64,000 nucleotides of DNA, taken from the NCBI GenBank assembly GCA_020744425.1, contig JAGMUV010000028.1, positions 496,001 to 560,000 of the forward strand, read 5' to 3'. This DNA comes from Dactylonectria macrodidyma. Lineage: Eukaryota > Ascomycota > Sordariomycetes > Hypocreales > Nectriaceae. Every line of letters starts with the position of its first letter. The stretch's first letter is position 1. The position numbers and the translations under genes are program-made. A model generated the notes under the pieces. That model was not told the origin of the DNA. It saw nothing but the letters and a program-made list of their open reading frames with translations, and did not search any database. Shown here one piece after another: positions 23,406-33,798 of this stretch.

Positions 23406-24512
23406 ATGAAAGTCGCCTGGCAACGCTTTATTCGCTTCGTGGCCACTGATGGTCGCATTCTGCGTGGCGAACCCATTATTCCCTCTCCTGAATTCGACCT
23501 TGGGGACACTACCGAAGATACCAAGTTACAGGCAAGGGTGATCCAAGGCGACGACCTCTATGACGATACAGGGACGACTACAGTGATGGATGAAATTGTC
23601 ACGGTCAAGACATTGCTTGGGCCACTCACGCCGTCCGATGTGCCCATTGTATGCTGCATTGGGCTTAACTATGCGACTCACAGTAACTGCAACCGCGCCC
23701 CCAACTGGATGCTCCCGAAGGCTCTAGCCAAGCTGAGTTGAAGAAGAAAAAGAGGCTGACAAGACTCTTAGTTCGGGAAACGGGACGAAAGCCTCCTCCA
23801 TTCCCCTTCATGTTTTGTAAAACATCGTTTGCAGTCCATGATCACAATGCCAATGTCATTATTCCCAAGATGGCACAAGACGACCAGGCCGACTATGAAG
23901 GAGAGCTAGTAAGACATAACCATAGAATCTCGTCTCAGGTGGCACAATGCTAAGCCTAGGTTCCTTGTACAGTGCCTAGTACTTGGCAAAGATGCCAAAG
24001 ACGTACGCGAGGAAGATGCGTTTGACTACATAGCAGCGTATACTGTGGGCAACGACATCTCTTCTCGTAAGCTTCAACGCGACCCTACCCTGGCCGGTCC
24101 CGTTCCACAATGGGGTTTCTCGAAAGGGTTTGACACATTTGCGCCGATGGGCCCCGCGTTAGTCGGCAGCAGTCTCATTCCCGACCCTACCTCACTCAAA
24201 CTGAGGACCACGGTCGATGACGAGCTGAGACAATCATCCGGGGTCGACGATCTTCTGTTCAGCATCCCCTATCTCGTCGCATATCTATCGACTGGCACTA
24301 CTTTGCAGAAGGGGAGCATCATCATGACGGGCACCCCTGGAGGTAAGTTCCGCGGGACCCAGAGGGAATCGAAGCACTGTGGACTGACTGTGGATGCGCA
24401 TTTAGGCGTCGGCGCCGGGTTGAAACCCCCTAAATACCTTGTACCCGGAACTAAGATGGAAGTGCATGTGAACGAGATTGGTACACTCCGAAATGGTGTC
24501 GAATTTGCCTAA
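23406..24512 (+). CDS. Fumarylacetoacetate hydrolase family enzyme (acylpyruvate / fumarylpyruvate hydrolase type)
   Basis: Metal-dependent C-C hydrolase or isomerase that would act on the ring-opened acylpyruvate. Four exons, 23406-23682, 23772-23908, 23973-24342 and 24406-24512, join to 296 residues, typical of the family. Motifs: VCCIGLNYATH, KPPPFPFMFCKTSFAVHDHN, ADYEGELCLVLGKDA (the metal-binding acidic ExE), AYTVGNDISSRKLQ, GFDTFAPMGPALV, TTLQKGSIIMTGTPGGVGAG and, near the end, EVHVNEIGTLRN. The first intron's acceptor (…CTTAG at 23771) is chosen because it keeps frame and gives the expected spacing; an earlier in-frame ATG at 23310 is less likely. Divergent from the bicupin gene. Confidence 0.88.
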
Positions 24513-24837
24513 GCATTAGGCCTTTGTAGCTATGCAACTATTATATCAGCGTTGATGAGGCGGTCAGCTAAATGGGTGAAAGGTCGATCAAACGGGGTGT
24601 GGTCGTCTAGTTAGCTGTTAGAACCTATAGATCTGGAGAGCTCAGCGCTACTTGCGCCCCAATCCATCGATTTCAATGTCGTTACTTTGCCAAATTCGCC
24701 GCTAGGAATGTCGGAAAGTAGCAGGAACATCGGAAAGTGGGGAAGTCCGCCATTTTAGCCGGGGAACACCTCTCATGTAACTCCCCCACTCTTGAATGAA
24801 GTATAGAGAGAACCAACAGAACTCAAGTATTTCCAGT

Positions 24838-27501
24838 ATGGCTGGTGACGACCAACAAGACGGCGATGGCCAGTCCTTCTCGAGTATGAAGCGGCGTCGA
24901 ACTGCACTTGCCTGCGACGCATGCCGGACTCGCAAGTCAAGGGTAGTGACAGTCCCATGATGTTAACCGAGGTCACTCACTAATCTGAGGCCTTCTTTTC
25001 CTAGTGCAACGGTGCTCGTCCAAAGTGTGCATTGTGCCGGAGAATGGGCTTTGAGTGTATCTACGAGATACCTAACTCGTCCTCCAACCTCATTATCAGC
25101 AAAGAGTAGGTCCACGACTGTCTCGTTTTTACCAACCCAGACTTGGACAACTGAAACAAGCCTAATACCGGTGTAGCATCATCACAAATTTGAGATCGCG
25201 GCTTCGGTTACTCGAGCAGCTGGTCATGAGGCACGATATGGTGATTGGGAATGTTGCCATAAACGAACTCGGCGCTACGTCTACCTCACCCCAACCAGAC
25301 GCGGACATCGAGGACAACACTTCTCTCAACCATGGAAGAGTCATTCTCGACGTGCAGCCCCAAATGCCGGATAAAGAACCGGAGACAGATGAACCAGACG
25401 GCATGGCAGTATCTATAGTGGATGAGCACGACCATGGGTATTTCGGTAAGCAAACCGCCAATGCAAACGCACTTCAACGGTACTTGTGGATGGTACTGAA
25501 ACATGCTTGCAGGACCATCATCAAATATCTCCCTCATGCGCACCATCTTCCAGGCTGTTGCTCGAAGGGGTCATGTGCCTGATTCATTAATAAAGTTCCC
25601 ATCAACAGGGACAAGCCATACCATGGCCACGAGCAGACCAACACAAACCGTTCCTGGCAATCCAGCTGGAACTGCGGATACGAAAAGCCATAGTTACCTC
25701 CCTCCGGATCATGAGACCGAGAAATTGATCCGACACTTCTTTTCTACTACTGGCATCCTTTTCCCGTACATACATGAGCCGTCCTTTCTCGAAACGTACG
25801 AGCATTTGAAGCAGCACAATTTTCGCGTTAGGGTACGCCGGACCTGGCTTGCTCTGCTCAACATAATTCTAGCAATGGCCACGTGCGAAGGCAGCCAGGG
25901 CGACGCTGAGGGCTCTGCGGCTATCAAATCCGGGATTTTCTACCGACGAGCCCAAGAGTTAGGAGGGGAGCAGCTGCTTCGCGGCACTACTCTTGAGACC
26001 GGTGAGAGTGGAGACCAGATCAGGCCACCGTGATAAACAAAACTAAACTATGAACAGTACAGTATCTTCTTCTAACCAGCCAGTACTTGCAAGGCACGCA
26101 GAAGGCGGTTCAGACTTGGATCACGCACGGCTTAGCAGTCAAGGCAGCATTATCAATTGGACTCCATTCTCAACAAGCATGCGTTTCGCGGTCACCCATC
26201 GAACAAGAAATGAGGAAGCGTACGTGGTACGGCTGCGTTTTGCTGGACCGGTATGTTGCCTCAACCCAATCACCACGTCAGCCAGATATTGACCTGCACA
26301 AGAACCTTGAGCATGACCTACGGTCGACCAAGCACAGTCCCAGAGGACTACATCCATATGGATCTCCCTGTGTCCATAACAGGAAATGCCGGCGAAGCCA
26401 GGAGTGTCGCCTTCTTCAACGCAACAATGTGAGTTGACTGTGTTTCCCAGGGGTAAAGTTCGCCGACATCCTAATTCATGTCCCAAGAAAACTCTACAAA
26501 ATTCTATGGAAGATCATGGGCGGCCTTTACGGACACAACCTGGGGTGTGGTGAGCTTTCAACAGTGGACATGATTACTCGGATCCTTCAACTTCAACAAG
26601 AGCTGAATGAGTGGCGGCGTACGCTCCCTGCAGGCTTGTCTCTCATTTCGTCTTCTGAGGTAACGGAAGTGAATCTGGATGCTCCACACTTGGAACGATA
26701 CCGTTTCATCCTCACTTTGCGCTATCTGAATACACAGCTACTCTTGCGCCGGCCTCTCCTAACCAAATCTCTGGAAGATACGGTCACTTCCACACAGTCT
26801 CGCGGGCCCTCAGACCGATGCAGGAAAATCTTGTGCAAAGCTGTACTCAATCCGCCGCCGAGGTCATTTCGCTCATCCACAGCGTCCTCACCCAGGAGCG
26901 TCTCGGAAAAGGGTTCCTGGGGGCATGGTGGTTTACGATCTACTACAGTGAGAGCATTCCTACCCCTATTCCCCTGATACCTCCCTTCTTAACAGCCTTG
27001 CAGCTTTCAATGCGGGGCTCGTTGTTTTTGGCAGTCTTCTTGGTCCTCAATTCGAGAGGGATAGAGGGCTTGCTGGCACCCGGAATTTAGAAAAAGGGAA
27101 ACGATTATTGGGCAAGGCCATTGAAGCTCTCAACCGTCTTGGAGATGGTAACACACTGATTGACCGGTGTGTTGCATACCTTGAACGGCTGTCCCAACTG
27201 GTTGAAGAATGGAGTAAGCAGGGCCCTCTTCCATATTTGGCAGCTTACCTCTGCTGAGATACGAACAATGCTAACTTTTTCATGGCCAGCCATATCCCTG
27301 GCCATGTCCAACACAATAACCTGCCATGCTCCCCAAATGAACCAGACTGCGGCGACATCTGGCAGCGAGACTTCTGGCCCGATGATGGGGCTGCCTCTTT
27401 TTGGGAACGACTCGGCGTTTGACGAAGAGCTTGAGCTTTGCCCGTTGGTCAATAACGAGTTCCAACGATGGTTTGCCAGTACATCATGGCAAAACGAGTG
27501 A
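24838..27501 (+). CDS. Zn2Cys6 transcription factor of the catabolic cluster, many introns, possible frameshift
   Basis: Starts MAGDDQQDGDGQSFSSMKRR; the zinc cluster CDACRTRKSR / CNGARPKCALCRRMGFEC is split by an intron after KSR. Further introns follow near 25106, 25445, 26001, 26250, 26428, 26947 and 27213. The regulatory domain (Fungal_trans) is seen in TTGILFPYIHEPSFLETYEH, LALLNIILAMATCEGSQGDA, MRKRTWYGCVLLDR and TLSMTYGRPSTVPEDYIHMD. Between LLLRRPLLTKSLED (about 26775) and RALRPMQENLVQSCTQSAAE (about 26815) the frame changes without a usable splice signal, so a frameshift or an error is possible. Final exon ends at 27501. Its place between the FAH-family gene and the FAD monooxygenase makes it the likeliest local regulator. 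The gaps on either side (24513-24837, 27502-27967) hold no other gene. Confidence 0.75.
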
Positions 27502-27967
27502 CCTGATTTGAATGCTCTGGGCTTGCTTGTCTTACACGGAGCGTGAGAATTCCAACCGCATTTGGGGGGTAACCTTAAGCATACGAAGTAAAATATACTT
27601 TTTATAGCAGATCTAAAAGATGATACTGGAATTAGCTATAGGCATGGTCTTGTACTGCAGTAATTAAGATATGGCTCTAACACCTAACCCGAAAAAGTTG
27701 CAACGTCTCTCTGTAATAGGGTGCTTATTCTCGAAGTAGCAGACTGGAGGTGATATCCGGACCTATTATCCCAAAACATAGAACATAAGATCATCAATTT
27801 TAGGGCATGATTATGTCAGTATGGTTCATATTGTAAGCTGACTCTTATTTTGACGGGTTGGATAAGGCTGAGGAGCATACTTCGTCATTGTTCCGAGAAT
27901 TCGGCTTGCCATATACACGCCAAAGCATAACCTCTCGATATTTTTGCTATATCCTCAAAGACATGCT

Positions 27968-29569
27968 CTATCTACACCCCTGCCTGCGCCTTTCCAATAC
28001 CTCATTGACGTGGACTTTCATGTCGTACCTATATTACAGTTAATACTTAGTTGGCTCTTGAAGTGCGTGGTGCTTACCGGTTCATCTCGTCAATGGTCAA
28101 CCTGTTCTTCTCATCTGCAACGGAGTAGACCTGAGTATCCGTGTTGCTTGAAAAGCCTTCGGAATCACTGTCAGCTGCCCAGTTCTTACGCTACCTCGAG
28201 TAGGGAATACTATTACCAATGCGCTCGTTGATATTCTCGCGTGCTCGGGCCGATGCGGCTTGCACCTTAGTTCCCCTGGGCTTTCTAACCTCCTCAAAGA
28301 CCTCCAAGGCCTCTCTGATGTTACCGTTGAAGTTCCCTTTGCCGAAGACAAGTCCCAAAGCTGCGGCATCCTCAATGGCCTGGCAAGCACCCTGACTCTG
28401 GTCGGGCATCATCTAGATAGACACAAATGTGAGCAATTCTTGCTTGTCCCGTGTTACCCCTCCCCACGGGAGTCACGAATAACGAGGGCACTTGACGAAG
28501 GTGTAAATACTTACAGGATGAGCTGCATCTCCCATGATACAGGCCAGGCCCTTCTGCCACAGAGGGTAAGGCTCATGGAGCCACAAGCGCCACGGTCGCA
28601 CTTCGTATCCTTGCTCCAGATGCTTGAAGACCTGACGGTCCAGGTCGGGATACGGTGCCAATAGCTCCTCGACAGTGGCCTCCTGGTCCCAAGTTTGAGC
28701 TGTCAAATCCCCGGCTTCACGAGGGAAGAAGCAGTAGTAAGACAGAAGGCGGCCGCTGTTGCAGGGTGAGAGAACAATCTTGAAATGCGTGTGATAGCCG
28801 CCCCAGTACTCGATGGCACTGTTCTTGGAGTAGTCTACCAGGCCAAGCTTGATAGCCGCCTCCGTGTCTACGTTTGCATGCAGACAGGTGCAAGTAGCGG
28901 GGCGACGGACTGTCTTGATTCCCAGCACTTCGCGGAGCGTGGACCCTATGCCATCCGCGCCGATGATGACATCGTGTTTGGCCTTGTTGCCGTTGGTAAA
29001 TTCGATGTCGCCTGTTTCCAGGTTGACTTGTTGCACCTGGAAGCTCGGGTATGAATTGTGATTGGAATTGATAATACCCGGTCGGATAACTCACCTTGTG
29101 GTTCAGGACAAGCTTGGCCGGAATGCCTTCGCCGTCCTCGCTAGTAGCGCTATCCTTGAGCATGCGGTGCATGTATTGCCGGTGAAACATGTAATAGGTC
29201 TACATGGTAACTTGTAAGTATGCTTGTCCGAAAGGGATGGGCAACGACTCAACTTACATAACCCCATTTTTCCTTATAATCCGAGAGGTCATAGACACTG
29301 ACGGGCTCGCCGGTCTTCCAGTCACGGCTGATGAGCTGCTTCAGGATGACTGGGTCGCCAAGGTCGATATTGACGTTCCAGTCCTCAAGCCATCTGCTTC
29401 CATTAGCCGCGCAGGAGATGGACGCACCAACTTCACCGACGAAATCTGCCCGTTCGTAGATGGTGACCTCGTGGCCTTGCCTTCGAAGGGAAGTTGCGCT
29501 GGCCTGCCCACCGATACCGCCTCCAACGACGGCGATATCCAACTGCTTCCATCCGTTGTTGAGTGTCAT
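27968..29569 (-). CDS. FAD-dependent aromatic monooxygenase (salicylate hydroxylase-like)
   Basis: Class A flavoprotein hydroxylase using NAD(P)H. Six exons, 29569-29258, 29199-29095, 29036-28515, 28412-28217, 28156-28078 and 28028-27968, keep one frame and give 424 residues, the usual length. It has the dinucleotide fold AVVGGGIGGQASATSLRRQG with YERA at the end of strand 2, the DG motif VIIGADGIGSTLREVLG, and GDAAHPMMPDQSQGACQAIE that binds FAD ribityl and pyrophosphate. The C-terminus reads ERIGFSSNT and LTIDEMNRYDMKVHV as in fungal salicylate hydroxylases. Expected substrates are salicylate, anthranilate or a similar ortho-substituted benzoate; the product would feed the bicupin dioxygenase. 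Divergent from the acetyltransferase relic. No defect seen. Confidence 0.92.
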
Positions 29570-30180
29570 TTTCTCTGTGCTGTCCGGAAAAAGAAGTTGC
29601 TTGTTGCAGGGGTTTGTGTTGCAACGACGTTGGGGAGGTTAACGCTGAATGAGCGAATCTTGTAATGCGTTACAACGGGATTGTTGGCTCAGATCCAACC
29701 AGCAAGATGCCCATGCTTTGAAACCGGAAATTTATCATTGGCAAGTATAACTTATTCTTGACCTTGTCCTCGCAGTATCCCCGAAACATCCCCGTATCTT
29801 GTTTCCCATTTCAGCGGACAATGTAGGGTAGCGGATGCAGTTGCGTAGTGTCTAGGTTAGCTAGACATGAAGGACCTGTTCCGCTTCCGACGAGATCCGG
29901 CAGTTCCGTTCCGTTGCAGGGGCAAACCGGAACAAGATAAACGCCTTCGTACAGACTACATACTGTACTGTACATAGTTGTGACTGTGTGACAACGGTAT
30001 CCACTCAAGAGAGGTCCCAATCGAAGAGTTCGAAGGCTGGATCCCAGCTCAGCTCTACCTGGACAGCGGTTCTCTTGATGCGCCACACCTTGTTGCAGCC
30101 AGCCTTTTCTCTCCCCTGCAACTACAATTACGCAGGGGACTCTTCATTTTTAGAAACCCGCCACGTAGAAGACATAACAA
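29570..30180. promoter_or_regulatory. Divergent promoter of the FAD monooxygenase and the acetyltransferase, with four CGGAAC/GTTCCG sites
   Basis: GTTCCG at 29878, 29903 and 29908 (the last two overlapping as GTTCCGTTCCG) and CGGAAC at 29928, all within 56 bases. This is the densest group of the hexamer besides that before the regulator at 33.8 kb. Confidence 0.55.
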
Positions 30181-31170
30181 TGGCGGATAGGCTACGATAT
30201 GATGATCCGCAGCTCGAAGAATACTTTGATCGAATCGCCCTTCCAGCCTCGTCTCGAATTTGCGACATCACCGGTCTCGCACCCGATGCGCAGCTGCAAT
30301 TCTTGCTCCGACTGCAGGAGCAACAGCTCGTCAATGTGCCCTTCGAGAACCTTACTCTGCATTACTCGTGGCATCGCGTCGTCGACACGAATGCGGACCA
30401 TGTTTTGGCAACATCGTGAGAGAGAAGAGAGGTGGTTACTGCATGGAAAACAACACTTTTTCCATACGGTACTGCTCTCGTTGGGATACGACGTATACAT
30501 GGCTGGCGCAAGAGTGTAAGAACCCAACTCGCCCAGATACGGAGGCCTCACCCACTGTCTGAACATTGTCACCGTCCGAGGCGAGCCCTACGCTGTTGAC
30601 GTCGGTTTTGGTTCCCGATGCCCCGTGCGTCCCTTGAAGATGTCCCATGGTGCCACTCAGGATCGATGGGATTCGGGCCTGATGCGACTAAGCTATGATC
30701 ATATTCCGCAAGCTCTCTGTTGAGACCAGAGAGTCTGGATATACGAATACCGGGCTAGCGACGGGGTCGATTGGGTTCCTCAGCATTGCTTCATGGACAG
30801 CGAGTTCCTGCCCGAAGATATTTGTGTCATGAATCTCACACCAGCTCAAAGTCCTTCGAGTTTCTTTACATACAAAGTCGTTTGTGTGATGTTCACCACT
30901 GGAGAGGTGGAATCTCCTATCATGGACAGCTGCGAGGCAGATCATGAAGGAGAGGTCACCTCACAAGGAAATAACGGCGCTATTGATGGTATACTTGTTA
31001 TAGATGGCAATACCTTCAAGTAGCGCAAGCAAGGTATTCAAGAATGGGAGAGGGTATTTAAGGCCGAGGACGAGCGGTTGGAGGCATTGACAAGATATTT
31101 CGGCATCGTTTTAACGGAGGAGAACAAACGGGCCATTAGCGGAACTGCTGGTGCGATAGAGCCATGAGGC
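30181..31170 (+). pseudogene. Arylamine N-acetyltransferase (NAT), frameshifted and with stops
   Basis: NATs transfer acetyl or malonyl groups to aromatic amines; in Fusarium a NAT (FDB2/NAT1) N-malonylates 2-aminophenol. The first frame (MADRLRYDDPQLEEYFDRIA…, ending LVNVPFENLTLHYSWHRVVD) stops at 30417. The active-site region GNIVREKRGGYCMENNTF, with the catalytic Cys, is in the next frame; FFHTVLLSLGYDVYMAGARV in another; then RYGGLTHCLNIVTVRGEPYA and VDVGFGSRCPVRPL carry the region of the catalytic His and Asp. A stop (TGA near 30720) interrupts before VWIYEYRASDGVDW. The tail reads EAFTRYF-like (EALTRYFGIVLTEENKRAI) near 31100. At least two shifts and two stops make it a pseudogene, recent enough to be aligned throughout. 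Confidence 0.85.
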
Positions 31171-31668
31171 CCCAGGGGGCCTCAGAGAAGGGTGGGCTGG
31201 GCGGCTGTCTCTGACTCTGCCAAAACCTGTGATAATAAGGACAGAGCAAAGTGATGCAGCCATTACTCTTTTTCTTTTTTTTGGAGATGACAATAATTAG
31301 CAATTTACAATTCACCAATCTCTCGAGAGGAAGCTTTATCACTCAATCATATGCATCAACTCCATGTGCATGGTGTGGGCTCATCTGGCAGTAGGAAGCA
31401 GGTCGGAATCCAACTCCTTCGGAACGGAAGTGATATTGCCCAACGTGCCTTGCCCCTAGCAAGATCTGATCACTCCGATTCGACCATGACACGGAACTTC
31501 CCAGCCAACAACCCTCATCAAGGGTCTGTACTTCCAAACCCCTCTTCTCGGCGCCCGATTTCTTCTTCTTTGTTCACACATCGCATCACTTGGCCTAGAT
31601 CATTACTAGGAAAGCAGGAGTCTCTTTGTTCCCGAGCCCTTCTTCCAGCTCACCGTCTTACCTCGACA
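31171..31668. promoter_or_regulatory. Upstream region of the TrpRS gene with two CGGAAC sites
   Basis: CGGAAC at 31420 and 31492. A T-rich run lies near 31270. An in-frame open stretch from ATG 31351 or 31486 continues into the TrpRS coding sequence and could encode an N-terminal extension. Confidence 0.5.
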
Positions 31669-33420
31669 ATGGCCACGGTTGAGACAGCTCAAGATCTTGA
31701 GCCATCACCTCCTAACGTCATCAAGCAAAATGTTAACCCGTGGTCCGTTACAGGAAACCTGGGCCAAGATGGAAAAGTAAAGGCTATCGATTACCGCAAG
31801 CTCGTCGACGACTTCGGCACCAAACCAATCGACGACGCGCTACTGGAACGCTTTGAGAAGGTGACGGGACACAAACCTCACAGATTCCTTAGGAGGCAAA
31901 TCGTCGTCAGCCACAGAGACTTTACACTCATTCTGGACCGCTATGAGCGCGTTAGTCAGACCCGAGACCTGTTGATGTAATGATCTGATGGGGTTATAGA
32001 ACGAGCCGTTCTTTCTTTACACGGGACGAGGACCAAGCAGCGATAGCATGCACGTCGGCCACGGTGTCGTCTTCGACTTTGTCAGGTGAACATGCTCCCG
32101 CCACGAGTGAGGGCTGTGCCGCACGGCATGGACAGAACTGATGCATTCTATTATTAGATGGCTGCAGGATATCTTCGATGTTCCCCTTGTCATCATGTTG
32201 ACAGACGGTGCGTTTCATTTATCCACAGCCTTCTAATCTGCGTTGGGCACTGATAAAGACGCTCTGTAGATGAAAAGTTCCTTTTCTCGCCTAAGAGAAC
32301 TGTCGCTGAATCCATAGCCTACAGCAATGCAAACGCAAAAGACATTATCGCTCTCGGTTTCGATGCTCGAAAGACCTTCATCTTCTCCGACTTTGAGTAC
32401 ATTGGGGGTGCTTTCTACAGGAACATAATTCGGTTCTCGAAACGAGTCACATACAACACGGCCAAGGCTGTATTTGGGTTCGACGACGACTCCAATATTG
32501 GCAAGATCTTCTTCCCCAGCATTCAAGGCGCCGCCGCCTTCGCATCATCGTACCCGCACATCTTTGGCAAGGATGAATCCATCACGGCAGGCATTCCCTG
32601 CTTGATTCCCTGCGCCATCGACCAAGACCCCTACTTCCGCTTGACAAGGAACTGTGCTGCTGGGTTGCACATTGCCAAGCCTTGCTCCATTTACATGCGC
32701 TTCTTGGATGCCCTGCAAGGGCCTGGCTCCAAGATGTCGGCCAGTGATGACAAGTCGGCCATCTTCTTGAATGACACGCCCAAAAAAGTCGAAACCAAGA
32801 TCAAAAAGTAGGTCGCTCTCTGTCGGCTGATGATGTTCAAGGCTAACGCTGGGTATCAAGATATGCATTTTCTGGGGGCAAGGAGAGCGTGGAAGAGCAT
32901 CGGGAGAAGGGTGGCGACCCCGGAGTGGATGTTTCCTACCAGTATCTAGAGTTCTTTATGGAGAGCGATGAGGACCTGAAGCGCATCAAGGAAGAGTACA
33001 GCAGCGGCAAGCTGCTCACTGGCGAGGTAAGCTGGCAACTTGAATGTTCCCCCCAATGCATCACGATGTTGACCGAATGCCCGTCGACAGCTGAAATCCA
33101 TATGCATCGATCACGTCCAACAATACGTCCAAGCTTTCCAGCAACGACGCGCCTCGGTCACGGACGAGACTGTCAAGGGGTTTATGACACCCCGCGCCCT
33201 ACAATGGCAGGGGAACCCGAAGGTGCCGCGAAGCGATGTCACGGTGCCAGTAGGGGAGGGTGTCCAGAATACGCCGGAGAGTGAGGAGCCAGGCAAGTTG
33301 AGCAAGAATCAGATGAAGAAGCTTCTGAAGGAGCAGCAGATTGTGGAGAAGAAGGCCAAGAAGACGGGGAAGACGGAAAAGGCCGAGGAGAAGCCGGCGG
33401 CTCAGCCCGAAGGCTCATGA
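31669..33420 (+). CDS. WRS1: Tryptophanyl-tRNA synthetase, eukaryotic cytosolic type
   Basis: Class I synthetase charging tRNA-Trp. Six exons, 31669-31950, 32000-32085, 32158-32207, 32270-32807, 32861-33026 and 33091-33420, keep one frame and give 483 residues. Motifs: the N-terminal VNPWSVTGN, the HIGH-type [50 protein letters not shown] in the tryptophan pocket, and the KMSKS-type GSKMSASDDKSAIFL. The C-terminal domain ends in a Lys-rich, coiled-coil-like tail (LSKNQMKKLLKEQQIVEKKA). No defect is visible. It sits between the NAT relic and a regulator in a tryptophan-catabolic cluster, so it may be a second copy beside the housekeeping gene, which cannot be checked here. An in-frame upstream extension of 61 or 106 residues, Arg/Ser-rich, might target mitochondria. 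Confidence 0.95.
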
Positions 33421-33798
33421 GAATTTTGGACAATGAGTATTAAGTACCTAGCCAGGCTAGGTCATCTCATCCACGAGGGCTTGATTGATTGCATCATACG
33501 TGATACTCGGCTCTGGTCGGCCCTGTGCCCTAAGAAGATCAAGATCATGTGCGGTGTAGCTCCGTACAGAGTACGGAATATGGCATCAAGCAAGCAGCCC
33601 CACCTCGTTCGGAACCGGAACGGAACTACATACTAGTACGGAGTAGCGGAACGTCACCAGCTTTCCAATTTACGTCCGTCCTGAATACGTACAAGGAATC
33701 ACTTGTCCCACTCCGTTCCTCCACATCAATATAACCCCTGCTTCACGGAATAGCAGTGGCTCGCCCAGCAAAGACCAGTCAACTACGAAGTACCTATC
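33421..33798. promoter_or_regulatory. Promoter of the second cluster regulator with four CGGAAC sites
   Basis: CGGAAC at 33610, 33616 and 33621 in near-tandem (GTTCGGAACCGGAACGGAAC) and again at 33647, about 150-190 bases before the start codon. Suggests binding by a Zn2Cys6 dimer or autoregulation (inference). Confidence 0.6.
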
